A DNA stretch of 64,000 nt from Gymnothorax reevesii (GCA_029721435.1 CM056583.1:48761120-48825119); one strand, 5' to 3'. Shown: positions 23,591 to 35,645, counted from the stretch's first letter. Translations and numbers: made by a program. The notes: generated by a model from the letters alone, not told the origin.

Positions 23591-23598
23591 TTTCAAAG

Positions 23599-23800
23599 CA
23601 GGGGTCTCAAACTGGGCTGTAAAAGGGCCAATGGGCTGCAGATTTTCAATCCAACAGAGGAGAAGCACACCTGATACAATTAATATAATCAGCTGATCTC
23701 AGCCTGCACAGTTGATTAGTTGTATCAGGTGTGCTTCTGCTCGGCTGAAATGAAGACCTGCGGCCCCCTGAACCTTTGATGGACCAGCTTGAGACCCCTG
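23599..23800. mobile_element. hAT-type miniature element
   Basis: Ends CAGGGGTCTCAAACTGG and CCAGCTTGAGACCCCTG form inverted repeats. They are flanked by 8-bp duplications TTTCAAAG (23591-23598) and TTTTAAAG (23801-23808). The core is a palindrome built on CACCTGATACAATTAAT / GATTAGTTGTATCAGGTGTG. Confidence 0.9.
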
Positions 23801-23927
23801 TTTTAAAGAGTACTCTGGTGCCTGACAAATGTTCAAAAGTATTTGGCAAAGTTTTGTGATTTATAAAAAGATGAACAAAAATGATTTAGTCTAAAAGCTT
23901 GTATAAAGTCAAGGAAAAAGTTTATTA

Positions 23928-24056
23928 CCTGGGCCCTCCCCTAGGGGGCCAGGTTAAGCAATGATCACGTCTGTGTGTGTGTGTGTGAGTGTGTTTCTGT
24001 CAGTTTTGTCTGTCAGCCCGTGGCTGGGGCCAGGTCTGCTATCTCTGATTGCCTTG
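23928..24056 (+). repeat. Short (GT)n-bearing hairpin repeat, copy 1
   Basis: The order is CCTGGGCCCTCCCC/TAGGGGGCCAGG hairpin, GTTAAGCAATGATCACGTC, a short GT run, TCTGTCAGCCCGTGGCTGG, GGCCAGGTCTGCTATCTC, TGATTGCCTTG. It is flanked by identical TTTATTA (23921-23927 and 24057-24063), indicating transposition. A second copy is at 35650. No transposon class is recognised. Confidence 0.8.
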
Positions 24057-24064
24057 TTTATTAA

Positions 24065-25560
24065 GTTTTTTAATTCATTTATGGTTCTCCTTATGATACC
24101 AACAAGCTCGCAACTTCACAGCATTTGAACATTTTGAATATAGGCCTCCACAGCCCCTTTAAAGTGTCCCGTATTTCTTAGTCTGCAACATGCAAAAACA
24201 ATAATAATACATTTAAAAAAAAATCACCTTTAAATGATCTTTCTCCTGCATTTGGGGGACAACTGGCAATCCTCGTCTCATCTTGGCTCTTTCGGACACG
24301 GCCTTTCCTGGACGCTGCTTTTGTACCAAATCATGATTACAGTTACAATCACCAGCTGACATGAACTGTTTCAAATGTAATTACATTTCAGATATAAAAA
24401 CCTCATTAGAAGTCCTAAATTGCCCACTTTCCAACTTTGTTATGGAATATGTTGCAGACATGAATGGCAGAAATGGATGTTTATTTACAAATAAAATAAA
24501 GCTGACCAGACAAAACATTAAATATTTTGTCTCCGTACTATCTGCAATAAAATGCAGGTCAAAGTAAATTTATCCACTGCAGACAATTTCTTCTCGAGCA
24601 TTAGCAAGTCGAGCTGGGTTGGTCATTGAGGAGCCTGACAAATGAAATTACATCAATTATTATTCTTTCAAAGTCACTCAGGTCTCAACTTGAAGCCATA
24701 CTGGCCATAATTACCGGCAATCGGTCCAGTTCAGCATTGACCCTATGCATGCTGGGATGCTATTTGCTTAATTAATGGCTGTGCTACACCTGTGTAGTAG
24801 CCTCCTCTTCCCATACACTTGCTACCCCTCATTTATGCAGGTGTCTCAATTTTGGTTCATTATCTCTAGAAAAATGAACGCTATTCTCGATGCTTTGCAT
24901 TTGCATGAAAGCCACAATTTGTGATCTGTTGAAGAGCATAGTTTGAAGCTGAAGTTCTGAAGCCCTATCAAACGGGCCGAGCACAGTCTTTTTAGTGGGG
25001 TTTTACCTCAAGGGCTCTGCGTCTCTCAGTGTAAAGCTGATTTATGTTTTTGCTACAATCATAAAAATGAATAAATAAGTAAACATACATGGACACCCAA
25101 AGTAGAAATTCATTAGGCCTGCGAGCTTGTTGCTTGAGTGAGCACAAGATATCCCTGGCCGTAAACTGCTGGAATGAAGTTTAGAATGGCCAAGGACTGC
25201 AAGTAGGTCATCAGACGGCTGCTCCTGTCAGGAACAGTGCGTGTCTCCACAGAGAAAACCTCTTCGGTAATTAGTCTCTGTGTGATCTTCAGCCTGGCTG
25301 TCGGGATGGAGGCTGGACACTTCTGACAGGGAGGCTGCAGAGTAGAGTCTATGCCGCAACACAAAAGTCAAGCATCATTAATTTGAGAGAGGAAGAGATG
25401 GAGCCATTCTTTCAGCGTGTGGGAGAGAAAAAGAGAGATAGATGGACAGACAGACAAAAATGCCAGCCAGATCTCACACAGATGTGCTGCCAGCACAGAT
25501 GTGACAAGATCAGAACCAAATGAGCCAACTGCCCACATTTGTTAATAGGAACAGCACAGG
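24065..25560. other. Repeat-poor non-coding stretch
   Basis: No gene recognised. The part from about 24350 to 24820 has low apparent decay and contains CATAATTACCGG and TGCTTAATTAATGGC; a candidate conserved element. Confidence 0.3.
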
Positions 25561-25564
25561 TAAT

Positions 25565-25862
25565 TTTACCATCCACCTATCCTTCAATCCATCAGCTAAC
25601 ACTACTTGTGGTAAAGGACAGAGGTCACAAGGAGCTGAAGCCTATCCCTGCATAAAATGGATGAGGGGCTGGAACACACCCTGAAGAGTTTTGAGTTTCC
25701 ATTTAACGCATCACGTCTTTAGTCTGAGGGAGTTAACCGGAGTAGCGGCAAGAATCCCTTGCAAACAAGGGGGAGAACATGCAAACTCCCGCATAAAAGA
25801 ACCTACGCCAGATTTGGAAGTGGTACTATCCTGCCAGTGCTACCTTCTGCACCACACATCAT
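25565..25862 (-). repeat. SINE-like interspersed repeat, minus strand
   Basis: Same family as 16770, reversed: CCTTCAATCCATCAG tail, AGCTGAAGCCTATCCC, GAACACACCCTG, GGAGAACATGCAAACTCC, ending in CTACCTTCTGCACCAC. The family's middle and head are diverged, so the copy is old. Confidence 0.65.
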
Positions 25863-26075
25863 AAGTCTAATAAGATTATATTACCTTTCAAAGAATTATT
25901 ATTGTCATTTAGGAATGTGTAATGTTTGTGACCACAATGGCATGCAAGATACTATCTGATGCTATTCAGAATAATAATGCAACCTCAAGACATAAATTCA
26001 AACAAACATGGCCTCCTTTCTCTGTCAGTTCAACGGACCTGGCTGATTCTAATTTAACACAACTTCAAGGATTAA

Positions 26076-26280
26076 CCCTTTGAGCGCCGAATACATTTTC
26101 AAGGAATTAAAAATGTAGTTATCCCGAGCTGTTGAAAACTTATCATGTGGCAACTTGTTTAAAAGAGTTCCCCTACAGGAGCTCTTTCAATCAAGTTGCC
26201 GCGTGATAGGTTTTCAACAGCATCTGACTTTGATATCTTACATCATTGGGCAACTATATTTGCCCACGGCGCTGAAAAGG
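26076..26280. mobile_element. piggyBac-type fold-back miniature element
   Basis: It lies between TTAA at 26072-26075 and TTAA at 26281-26284, with ends CCCTTTGAGCGCCG and CGGCGCTGAAAAGG. TTAA duplications plus C-rich ends are the piggyBac signature. Inside, two long arms (26132-26170 and 26186-26221; GCTGTTGAAAAC / GTTTTCAACAGC, GGCAACTTG / CAAGTTGCC) can fold into a near-complete hairpin around a 15-base loop. Confidence 0.85.
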
Positions 26281-26284
26281 TTAA

Positions 26285-28415
26285 ATGTGCGATACACATA
26301 GATGATGCTTTTGCATTTTCATCTGAATTGAGTCCAAATATGGTGGAACACTAGGAAGGATATCAACTGAAAGAAGTGCAGTCAGTATGAGAATCAGGAC
26401 ACTATAAGTTGACATGCAAGCACTTGAAGAGCCATTTACAGCAGTGTGTCCTCAGAAAAGTGACAAGTTGTCCAGAGCAATAGTCAGACTGAAGCCTGCC
26501 TCGGAAGGGAGCCTGAATTAGGTCATTAATCACAGGACTCATGAAGTGTGAATGCACAGAGTTACTGTAGTCACTCAGTTCCATTAGCAAATCAATTGGT
26601 TTCACTAGTCGACCATGCAAAACCGTCTATAGTTCTTTTTTCCTAAACACTTCAAACATCTGAGGGAAACAGTGAAATAACATTATTCTCAAATATCAAG
26701 TGTCCTAGCTTTACTGTATCAACTGTGTTCAGAATTTCTTCATTACTATTGCCAGACAAAAAAAAATAACAGCTTGATTTTATGACCAGAGTAATCTTCT
26801 CATGGCACATTGAAGATATCCACAGCATTATTTTTCACAAGGCAATATTAATTATTACGCAACTGCTTGCAAGTGCAACAAACATTCATTATTAAAGTTG
26901 ACAAAAGCCATGCAAGTCATTTTGGGCATAGCTTTCCGCTTAATTTCATAACTATCCTGTGAAGCTACATATATGCTTACATTAATTCATTTACAGTCAG
27001 TACCTGTTTTCATGGACCGATAAGCAGAGGAACATGGGGTAATAACCCCATGCACTCAGTGATATGAAGCTTATCTTATGACATGGCATCACAAAAGAAG
27101 GATAGCACTGTAAGCTAAATTAAAAACAAAGTCTCCCCATTTCAAAATCGCAGGCAAGCAATATTAGCGTGAGCACACTCTTTTAAATCCAGGATCAACT
27201 ATTCAATTCTGAGTTTATTGACCTCCACATACACAGAGCTTAACACTGACACCAGCTGCTTTTCTGTTCTGCGGCCTGCTCCCACAGAAATACAATAACA
27301 AATCCTATTAGCTTCCAGTGTATGGGGAAAATTAAAGTGTATTTTAAAAATCTGTTTGCACGACCCAATACTTATAGGTCTGGGTGAGTTTCAAACAAAA
27401 GGATTTAAGTGATGTCACTGCTGCTGAACATTGCATTGTAGCTAACATAAGCACAAATACAGCCTATGCATTATGCAAGATTTTTTGGAAGGCATCCCTT
27501 CCCAATGTTTTTTGGTTAACACTACAAACCAGTAAAAATCACTGCAATATTGTGATTAAATTGATGTCTGAAACATTTTACTGTGTTAAACTGACAGGAA
27601 TATGACTACAGGGCTATGCACTGGGCCCACAGCCTTCTCAGCTATCCCACCTCAGAGTCTAAATGCAAAACATTGGCCAAATTACATCTCAGAGTATTAC
27701 TTATTTTCTAGGGATGTTATCTGGATATCCTTACAATGTTTGCTAAAATCCGGTTGAAAGTTGTTAAGTGTAGTTGTTTCAAAGTAAAAGTGAGCACATA
27801 TATCTATTGAATACCAAGTACTTTCAGTGAACCATTAATTTCAGTTTCAACAAATATACAATAAGAGTTCGGTGTGTTGCTCTGACCCTGACACACCCTG
27901 CAAGCTACAAAGCTAGAGGAGAAAGGATCAGGGAATGTCAGGATATCCTCCCTTCAAGGGCTAATTCAGAACCCATTGGCAGATGTGGTAGTGGAGGTGG
28001 GATGCTAACGTACGCAGGCAAGAGTGAGGCAGCAGCAGAGAGTGATGCAGTGCAGCAGAAGGCAGAGGAATGTTTATCCTTGGAGTGGGAGAATGAGTAA
28101 ATGAAATTTCGATTTGAATGTAGCAAGCTGCAATATAACTTCGCAGTGCTTCCCATCGGGTGTTGACCAAGTAAGTATAGGTCTATGAAAAAATTGTAAA
28201 CAGCAAATTGATCAAATTCCTTCTGTTGTCTATTAGCATGATTAAAAACATTGGCGCCAAATAGCTAGCAAGGTAAGCAAATACCCCTCTCTCCACTAAA
28301 ACTCCCATCTGAAAGACAGTCAAACCCGAACTGTAGTCACTTGCCAGTTTATGGTGAAAATGCCATTGTTTGAAGCCTATCATTGCGGTGCTCATCCTGA
28401 TGATGCTTGAAAGAC
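26285..28415. other. Non-coding, nothing recognised
   Basis: AT-rich, with short ORFs only. A perfect short hairpin CATGGGG-TAATAA-CCCCATG lies at about 27032-27053. Confidence 0.35.
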
Positions 28416-28418
28416 AAT

Positions 28419-29090
28419 GGCCCTCATTTATCAAACTTGCGAAGGATCTGGTGTAGATTCTGGTGTAAATATCAGCGATCGTCAGGTGTCATGTCTGATT
28501 TACTAAAAGTGTGTACATCGCCGATTTCGGCGTAGAACTCGTGTGGCGTTGATAAATCTGGCGGTTGAAACCATTGTAATTTACATGACAGGCACCCATA
28601 AATTCATGCACCGGGAGGCATAGTCCTGCCCACTTTACGACATAGAATCTCGAAAGATGGCAAAGAAGAAAGAACTTCACTGTGAAGGAAATATAAATTA
28701 TCACATCTGAGGTGGAGAAAAACAAAATTATTTTATTTGGGAGTCCTTAAGAGTGGCATAAAGGGAGCCCAGAAGGCAGCAGTTTGGAAAACTATTGCTT
28801 CTGGGGTAGGCACCACTGGGTTGGAAAACCGGAGTGCAGCAGACGTTTGATTTAATTTATTAATAAATCAAAGTAACTATTCGCACTTATTTAAGTGCGT
28901 CCAAGCACAAAAATTTTTTGAAATTTGTGTTTGATGCACTTACAAGTGTGGCCAAGATGCCACATTTTAAGCGGCTCTTCATAACCGGCACTGGAATGGT
29001 CATCAACTGGCGCACTTATAAGTGTGGCCAAGGAAAAAATTCAGCATTGACCACACGTGTAAGTGCAAATAACACCGGCCTTAATAAATT
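28419..29090 (+). mobile_element. Harbinger-type DNA transposon remnant
   Basis: It opens with GGCCCTCATTTATCAAAC, the terminus typical of fish Harbinger elements, and has repeated TTGATAAATCTGG/TTAATAAATTC motifs. A CACTTATAAGTGTGGCCAA block occurs twice (28938-28956 region and 29015-29032). The right end is eroded, and no transposase is left. Confidence 0.45.
28664..28800 (+). pseudogene. MYB/SANT-like protein remnant of Harbinger element
   Basis: In one frame the translation reads RRKNFTVKEI, stop, IITSEVEKNKIILFGSP, stop, EWHKGSPEGSSLEN. This follows the pattern of the trihelix/MYB-like DNA-binding accessory protein of Harbinger transposons (NFT..E...I..EVE....LFG). In-frame stops make it dead. 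The family assignment is from motif memory. Confidence 0.5.
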
Positions 29091-29850
29091 CAATGTATAG
29101 ATCCATGATATATCATGTTATATAATCCACTTGCTTTACATGTAGGGAAAAAAAAAAGTTGTCCAATTTTAAGATGCCCCCCCGCCCAAAAAAAAGGGTT
29201 GTAGCGCTCAGGTGGTGGAGGCCAACCAGACTCGAACCTCCAGCTGTCACCGTTCGAGGAGCGCGTGGCGGCACTGATGGGCTCCCCATTCAGATGAGTC
29301 CCCACCGCCTCGATCGGAGCTGCATGAGGGTAATAGTTAAAATACAGTCTGCAGAGATCAGTCTTCATTGTGTTTATATTAGTATTTCTTCATGACATTT
29401 AATTGGGTGCCACTCAAAACAAGCAGCCACTCGTCACTTTCCCGGAGGAGATCTTCTCTGTGCTGAAAGTTCCTCTCACGTCGGACAAAAGCTTATTCCT
29501 CTAACAATAGAAGATCTGCAATTGTCAAAATGTGATCTCGGTCAAAGTGTCTGTAGGCCTCAGCAACAAAAGAAATACAAGTTAGCTAGTTAGTTAATGT
29601 AGTCTTATGGTATTGGTTACTCAGTCAAAGTGACCGCAAAATAACAAAAAGTTTGATTAAACGAGTGTAAATGTGCACGCGCTAATAATAAATTTGATTT
29701 TCAAAAATAATTATGTGCAAACTTATTTTCCAGTCTGCCTTTAATTAACTTACGTTTCTTTTGTTGTTCAGCATCTGACTGACAAACATTTGTCTGATTT
29801 TATTTGAGAACAAATTTGACAATTATTCCAGCATTGACAGAATTGATACA
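29091..29850. other. Non-coding, nothing recognised
   Basis: Contains a C-rich stretch at 29176-29186 and a CpG-bearing block at 29200-29330 that looks like an unassigned repeat fragment. Confidence 0.3.
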
Positions 29851-29853
29851 TGC

Positions 29854-31886
29854 TCTTGCAAAAAAAAGTATACTTCAAGTTTAAGCATCATAAACTTAAA
29901 GTATTTTTCTAGTTTACATCTAAGTTTTATTTTGTACTGCAAGTAAACTACAAGTGAACTTTTAAGTATATTGAGACTTAACTAGTTGTATACCTCTAGC
30001 ATACTTTTCAATTTTATGAAAGTATCCATTTAAGTATACTACAAGTAAACTCACAGATGTACTGCTAGTTTATTAGTTGTATACTTCTTGTAAACTTTTC
30101 AGTTCATGAAAGTATACTGTGAGGTATATTTCTAGTAAACTTAAAGATGAAATATTAGTTCACTAGTTTTATGCTTCTCGCACAATGTCTAATCTATAAA
30201 AGTATACTTTGAAGTATTCCGAAGGTAAATTCAGATGTACTACAACTTTACTTGTTAAATACTTCAAGCCAACTTTTTTGTTCATGCAAGTACACTGTGA
30301 AGTATACTGCAAGTAAACTTAATGGTAGACTACAAGTCCACTAGTTCTATACTTCAAGCCCTCGATAGTTTATATTTAGTTTTAAACTTTCAGGGAGCTA
30401 GAAGTTTTTTTTTTAAACTGTAAGTATACTTCAGAGTTTTCTTTAAGCTAACTTAACATCATGCTCACAGCTTATGATTATTGCAATCTAAAATATATTA
30501 CTGTTGCTATTCAGATATTATTTACGGTAAGTAGATGAGAGGTTACCTTATGTACTCTACTAGTACACAATGCTTCAGTACATTCTGCTTTAATTTACAG
30601 ATGAAGGTACTTATAAGAATTTACAATGAAACACATACTCAGGATTGAGAACAAAATTGATTCCTTCATAAATTAAATGTTCAAACAAAATATTGTATTG
30701 GATGCCAAAGTATGAGAACACAGCAATGGCCGCTTTCATTGAAATCCCAATTACCTCTTTCTGTCATATGGAACCAGACATATGCATAAAATATTAATTA
30801 GCAATGCCTTCAGCCTGACCAGTAGGCAATTCAGGACTCAAGCAAAGGCTGAAGAATATTCCAAATGAGAAAACCGATGAGCTGTTTTTTGGTTAATGGA
30901 GTTCTGTATCACAGTCAAAAATATGACCGACCAAAGAAAATATGCAGCAGTGCTGTAATACTTGAAAGATGGTAATAAATTATTTAATCATTTTTAAACA
31001 AGAGTGCGGACATCAAAGCCCTGCATATTGTACCTGTACCAAACATTGCTGTGTTTAAGTTGAGATATCAGTTCAATCTAGCTGGTCATTATGTGCAGAT
31101 TTACAGATAAATGTACACAGTATTTTCAAACATGAGATTAAGAAGACTGGAACTTCAGTGCTGTCTGACATAGTGACAATGAAATGTCTGTACCAGTTTT
31201 AAAACTAGCAGCCATACCACAATTTGATCTACATCAGCTGTGTGGTTGAAGCTAAGCAGGTGTGTGCTTGGATGGGAGACCACCTAGGGAATAAGTTGTT
31301 GCTGGAGGGGGTGTTGGTGTGCCAGTAAGGTTGGGATCTTCCCTCTGGTGGAATAATACACAATACTCCAGTGAAGAGGATGTTGTCTGTCCGATGAGAT
31401 GTGAACCTGACGTCCTGACTCACTGTGGTCATTAAATATCCAATGACACTCTTTAAGTTAACCAGCAAGATACTTCACTGTGTACCTTCATGAACTGAAA
31501 AGTTTGCTAAAAGTATACAACTAATAAATTTGCAGTATATCTGTGGGTTTACTTGCAGTAGACTTTAATAAATTGAAAAGTATGCTAGAAGTATACAACT
31601 AGTTCAGTCACAGTATACTAAACAATTCACTTGTAGTGTACTTGCAGTATAGAATAAAACTTAGATGTAAACTAGATGAATACTTTCAGTTTACTTCGCT
31701 TGAACTTGAAGTATACTTACAAGTATACTTCTATAAACTTAAAAATGTTCCAATTGAGTCCGAAGAAGTATTAAATTAGTATACTTTCTAGTACACTACA
31801 AGTACATGGTCCATAGTATACTTGCGATACTTATACTCAAGTATACTTAATAAAATGAACTTCAAGTATACTACTTTTTGCCAAGG
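29854..31886. mobile_element. Long-inverted-repeat DNA element built on AAGTATACTT motifs
   Basis: The ends are inverted repeats: CTTGCAAAAAAAAGTATAC on the left, and on the right a sequence whose complement reads CTTGGCAAAAAGTAGTATAC. The arms run about 590 bases (29854-30450) and 390 bases (31490-31886). Both arms are made of loosely repeated AAGTATACT, CAAGTAAACTT and ACTAGTT motifs every 60-110 bases. No transposase is present. A 5S-derived SINE and unique DNA occupy the middle. Confidence 0.8.
31205..31455 (+). repeat. 5S rRNA-derived SINE (SINE3-like)
   Basis: The head follows 5S rRNA: GCAGCCATACCAC, then GAAGCTAAGCAGG (internal promoter), CTTGGATGGGAGACC and CCTAGGGAATA. The body continues with GTGTTGGTGTGCCAGTAAGG, GTCCGATGAGATGTGAAC and CTGACTCACTGTGGTCATTA, as in fish 5S-headed SINEs. 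Divergence from 5S in the centre rules out a functional 5S gene. It sits inside the 29854-31886 element. Confidence 0.85.
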
Positions 31887-31889
31887 GTG

Positions 31890-32520
31890 GGGTCAAATGC
31901 TCATGGTCTAAGGGCAAGGCAAGTATATGAACTCACCTCGATGAATTCACTGTGGTTTTTACCATGCAGCAATGATGGCAAATAAGTTTTATATCTTTGT
32001 AGAAGGGATGGTTTGCAACAATACTTATAAAACGATGGCTTGTCTGTTATTGGCTGAGCGGAGGAGCTCAAAGCTTGTGTGTATGGAGCACAAGTGTTCA
32101 ATGCAGTGCCAAAGTCATATCATGGCTATGATGTTATAATAAAATCAGCTTGGTTGAGTTTGCGTTAAACTAGCCAGCCAAATCATGCATTTTCATACTC
32201 GCTAGCTAGCTGAGTGCTATGGAACTTACCGACTTTAATGACAATATTAATTGCTGATTTACTACAGCTAGCTAGCAATTAGTACTGTTGCAGCTATTTG
32301 GCATAACTGTCATGTGCCTTTATCTGCACGAATGATCAATCGCTCTGGGGTGCATTTCCCAAAAGCGTAGTTTCTAACAAAGTTAGCAACTTGCATAGTT
32401 TGTCCATTCACAGTCAATGGGTCCAACTATGTAAATTGGCATCCATGATTTTGGGAAAGGCATCTCTGAGCATTTATCCATCCATGTACAGCACAACAAA
32501 GTTATTTTTTGGTGATGAGA
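31890..32520. other. Non-coding, unassigned
   Basis: GCTAGCTAGC palindromic clusters at 32200-32214 and 32268-32278 recall the AGCT-rich interior of the 4054-4800 element. No gene. Confidence 0.3.
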
Positions 32521-33223
32521 TGAATTTAACCCTATCTAGACCGGACTTTTTGGGGCTTCCTGGGCCTGGGGGGGCCGGCTTTTTACCCGAAATTGCAAAA
32601 TAGCGTATGACCACCAAATTTGCAGGGGTGATGTTCACGTAAACTATAATCATTTTGGTATTATCATGACCTATCATGATGTCATTATGACATCATGCTC
32701 TGATTTGTATTACCCAAAATGCTTTGCTTAATTTATCCCATAGTGCACCAGCTCCAAGAGGCCATAAAATACACAAAATTCTATTCAGTGTTGAATAACA
32801 ATTATGTTCAGTGAAAATAGTTTTTAATTTACTCAGAATGTTTTTCTTAGAAGTTCAGGTCAGAAAGAAATGAAAGTAAACTTATAAGAATTACGGGTTT
32901 GGATAAGCAAAACTTGCTCAGTTCTTAAAATCAACTTCTTTGTGTTTAGTATATTGATTTCAATATAGTGCCTAAAGACTACCTTAATAATGGAGAAAAA
33001 AAAACCATCTATTTGTTGGTAGTAGAAGCTTTGATCATAGGAAAATACGTTGTTAGAATCGATGATATTTGAGGGAAAATGCGCATGAGTCAAAGATATG
33101 GTCTGCCATCTTGGATTTTGGCGCTTTAAATTCAATGACATCAACAAATTAGCATAAATTAATTATATTTTACAAAGCTGACATTAAATTACGTGAGATA
33201 TTGTTAATATAATGGAATAAGTA

Positions 33224-34718
33224 AAGTTGCAATCAAAATTATTCAACCCCTGTTGCAAATTAGGTTTACTGGCAAAACTTACAAACTTTCAGCTGTTTGC
33301 AATTAGCAAATCAAACAAGAACAATTTAAATGGCTCAACACAACAAATACTTCTGGATTCTCCAGATTCAACACAAAATGCCACTTTTAATGACTATTGC
33401 AGGCTCAAAATTATTCAACCCCTTCATGACAAGCATCTTTAATACTTAGTAGAAAACCCTTTTGCCACTATGACCTGCTGGAAATGTGATGCATAGGCAG
33501 ATGTCAGCTTTCGGCAGCATTCCCAAAGAATCTTAGCCCAGTCCTCATGGACAATGGCCTCCAGTTCACTAATATTCTTTGGTTTGCATGCTCCAACTGT
33601 GTTTTTCAAATCCTACCAGAGATTATTTCCAGGGTTCAAGTGAGACGACTGTAAAGGGCACTCTAGAATCTTCCCAGACTTCTTCTGAAACCAAGCCTTG
33701 GTGGATGTTGGAAGGTCCAATGATGCCCAAGCGTCAGCTTCCCTATAGACGGCATGACATTTTCTCCTTGGATATCCTGGTACTTGACTGAATCCATCTT
33801 GCCCTCCACACCAGAGGAAGCAAGGCAGCCACAGAGCATCAAAAAGCCCCCACTATTCTTCAATGTAGGCAGGGTGTACTTTCCAGCAAATGCTTCTTTA
33901 TTCCTCCTGCAGACAAACCACTGATTCATGAGCCTGAAATATTCCAGTTTTGTTTCATCACTCCAGAGAACAATATCCCCAAACTTTTGTTGCTTATTTA
34001 TATATGAGCATATTGGAGCTTGTGCTTTTGGATCAGTTGTGGTGTATGTCTCGGAGACCTTGAATGTTTAGTATGCGCCCTACTGTGCAAACTGAAACCT
34101 CAGTGCCTCCTGCCTCCAAGTCTTGCTACGGATCTCCTGCAGTCACTTGAGGATTTTTGACCACCCGTCTCCTCAGGAATCTAGTGACAGCCATTGATAG
34201 CTTCCTCTTTCTGCCACATCCTGGTACTGCAACCACTCTTCCTTTAACTCTGAACTTGCAAACTATGCTTTCAACTGTATCTCAATGAAATTTCTGTGCC
34301 TGTGCTACCTTTTGTATCCTTGTCCTTGTTTGTGCCCGGCACTGATCTCCTCTATTAGCTTTGTCACTGTCAACAAACCCCCAGCGAGTTCAAGTATTTG
34401 ATTTGTTCTGTCTCAAGCAAAACTGATACAACTAATTAAGCACTTGATTAGCTGCATTAGGTGTGCTTGAGACAATACCTGACTTGCAAATATGCTTGTA
34501 TGACAGATACTATTCAGGGGGGGTCGAATAATTTTGAGACAGCAGTAGTCATTAAAAGTGGCATTTTGAGTTAGATTTGGAGAAACCACTCGTAATATTA
34601 GTGTTGAACTATTTAAAATGTTCTTGTTTAATCTGTTTATTACAAACAGCTGAAAGTTTGTAAACTTTGCTATGAAACCCAATTTGCAATGGAGGTTGAA
34701 TTAATTTGATTGCAACTG
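33224..34718 (-). mobile_element. Tc1-like transposon with long inverted repeats
   Basis: A TA dinucleotide flanks both sides (33222-33223 and 34719-34720). The ends are imperfect inverted repeats of about 200 bases: AAGTTGCAATCAAAATTATT on the left, and the right end reads CAGTTGCAATCAAATTAATT on its complement. The TCAAAATTATTCAACCCC block recurs inside the left repeat at 33225-33247 and 33404-33422, the IR/DR arrangement known from Sleeping Beauty-type elements. The 1.5-kb length is normal for the family. Confidence 0.9.
33439..34345 (-). pseudogene. Tc1-like transposase, degraded
   Basis: Minus-strand blocks in order: VCKFRVKGRVVAVPGCGRKR and RRRVVKNPQVT (DNA-binding domain); VCRRNKEAFAGKYTLPTLKN and GGFLMLCGCLASSG (start of the core); LKNTVGACKPKN, HEDWAKILWE and KGFSTKY at the C terminus. 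Several stops and frameshifts lie between them. The QQDN and PIE catalytic motifs are lost or altered. Cannot be active. Confidence 0.85.
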
Positions 34719-34965
34719 TATATGTTAAAAAGAAAATCTGGAAACTATGTAGATGAAACTAAAATTGGCGATTTTTTGTCAGACATACCTGTTAGAAAAC
34801 CGCAGCCATGGAAAGGGCGAAGATGGTGACTTGACTTATTAGTATAAAATTATTCCCAGACAAGTTTTAGGAAAAGTCACCAAATTTGGTGGTTCCTGCT
34901 CAAGCCGTTCAGAAGTACAAGACGTGAAAATTGGCGCAGGGATAAAAAGAACCCCCCCCCCAAGG

Positions 34966-35645
34966 TCATTAAGGTAGCATACTCAATTTTTTTAGGAAAT
35001 CCGTTTCCACAAAACATTTGAGTTTACCACACTTATCAGGGTTAAAAATGTGTGTTGTTGATTTACCAATTCCCACACAAATATACAATTGATCAATCGC
35101 AAAGTGGACAAACCCGCATGACGTAACCATTAACAAGTGACCTGTGATCATCTATATTGTAAACTTTGCTGTTTCTTTATTCAAGGCAAGCTCAAAAGCA
35201 TGGTGGCGCTAGTTTGTTTCTGTGCCTTGATCTTTGACATGATATTAAAAATGAACTCCTCAAACTTTGAGCTTGCTCATAGCCAGCCAGCTAATTATGT
35301 TTGATTTGATTTGGAGCAATGGCTTGATGTGCAGTATCAAATTGAAGCTAAAATTGATGGGGGCATAAATGTAGCTTCAGCTAGCTAACGTGCATAGCAT
35401 ATACATCCCTTGGTAGCTTAATACATGCATACATGAGCCATAGCATTTTGCTAATGCAAACACCATCTCAACATTTAGGCCTCAATCCAATACCGTGTCT
35501 TTTGGCGGCAGGGGGATTGAAATACAGTGAATCTTTGGTCAAGGTACCATTGCATCGTCAACATTCCAGTCTGGACTGGAGTCTCTCAAAATCACCAAAT
35601 CAACTCATGTCATATCATAAACACTTTACTGGGTGGCATCTCATC
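34966..35645. other. Non-coding, nothing recognised
   Basis: AT-rich, no coding structure. Confidence 0.35.

Larger units (their letters stand above)
32525..34965. repeat. Unclassified interspersed repeat split by a Tc1 element
   Basis: It starts near AACCCTATCTAGACCGGAC and a G-run (GGGCCTGGGGGGGCC), and ends near AAAGAACCCCCCCCCC. The outer parts (32525-33221 and 34721-34965) share the same AT-rich, CpG-poor style and appear to be one repeat interrupted at 33222. Class unknown. Confidence 0.35.

Noticed and set aside
31205..31330. Functional 5S rRNA gene
   Set aside because: The centre is strongly diverged and a SINE body follows.
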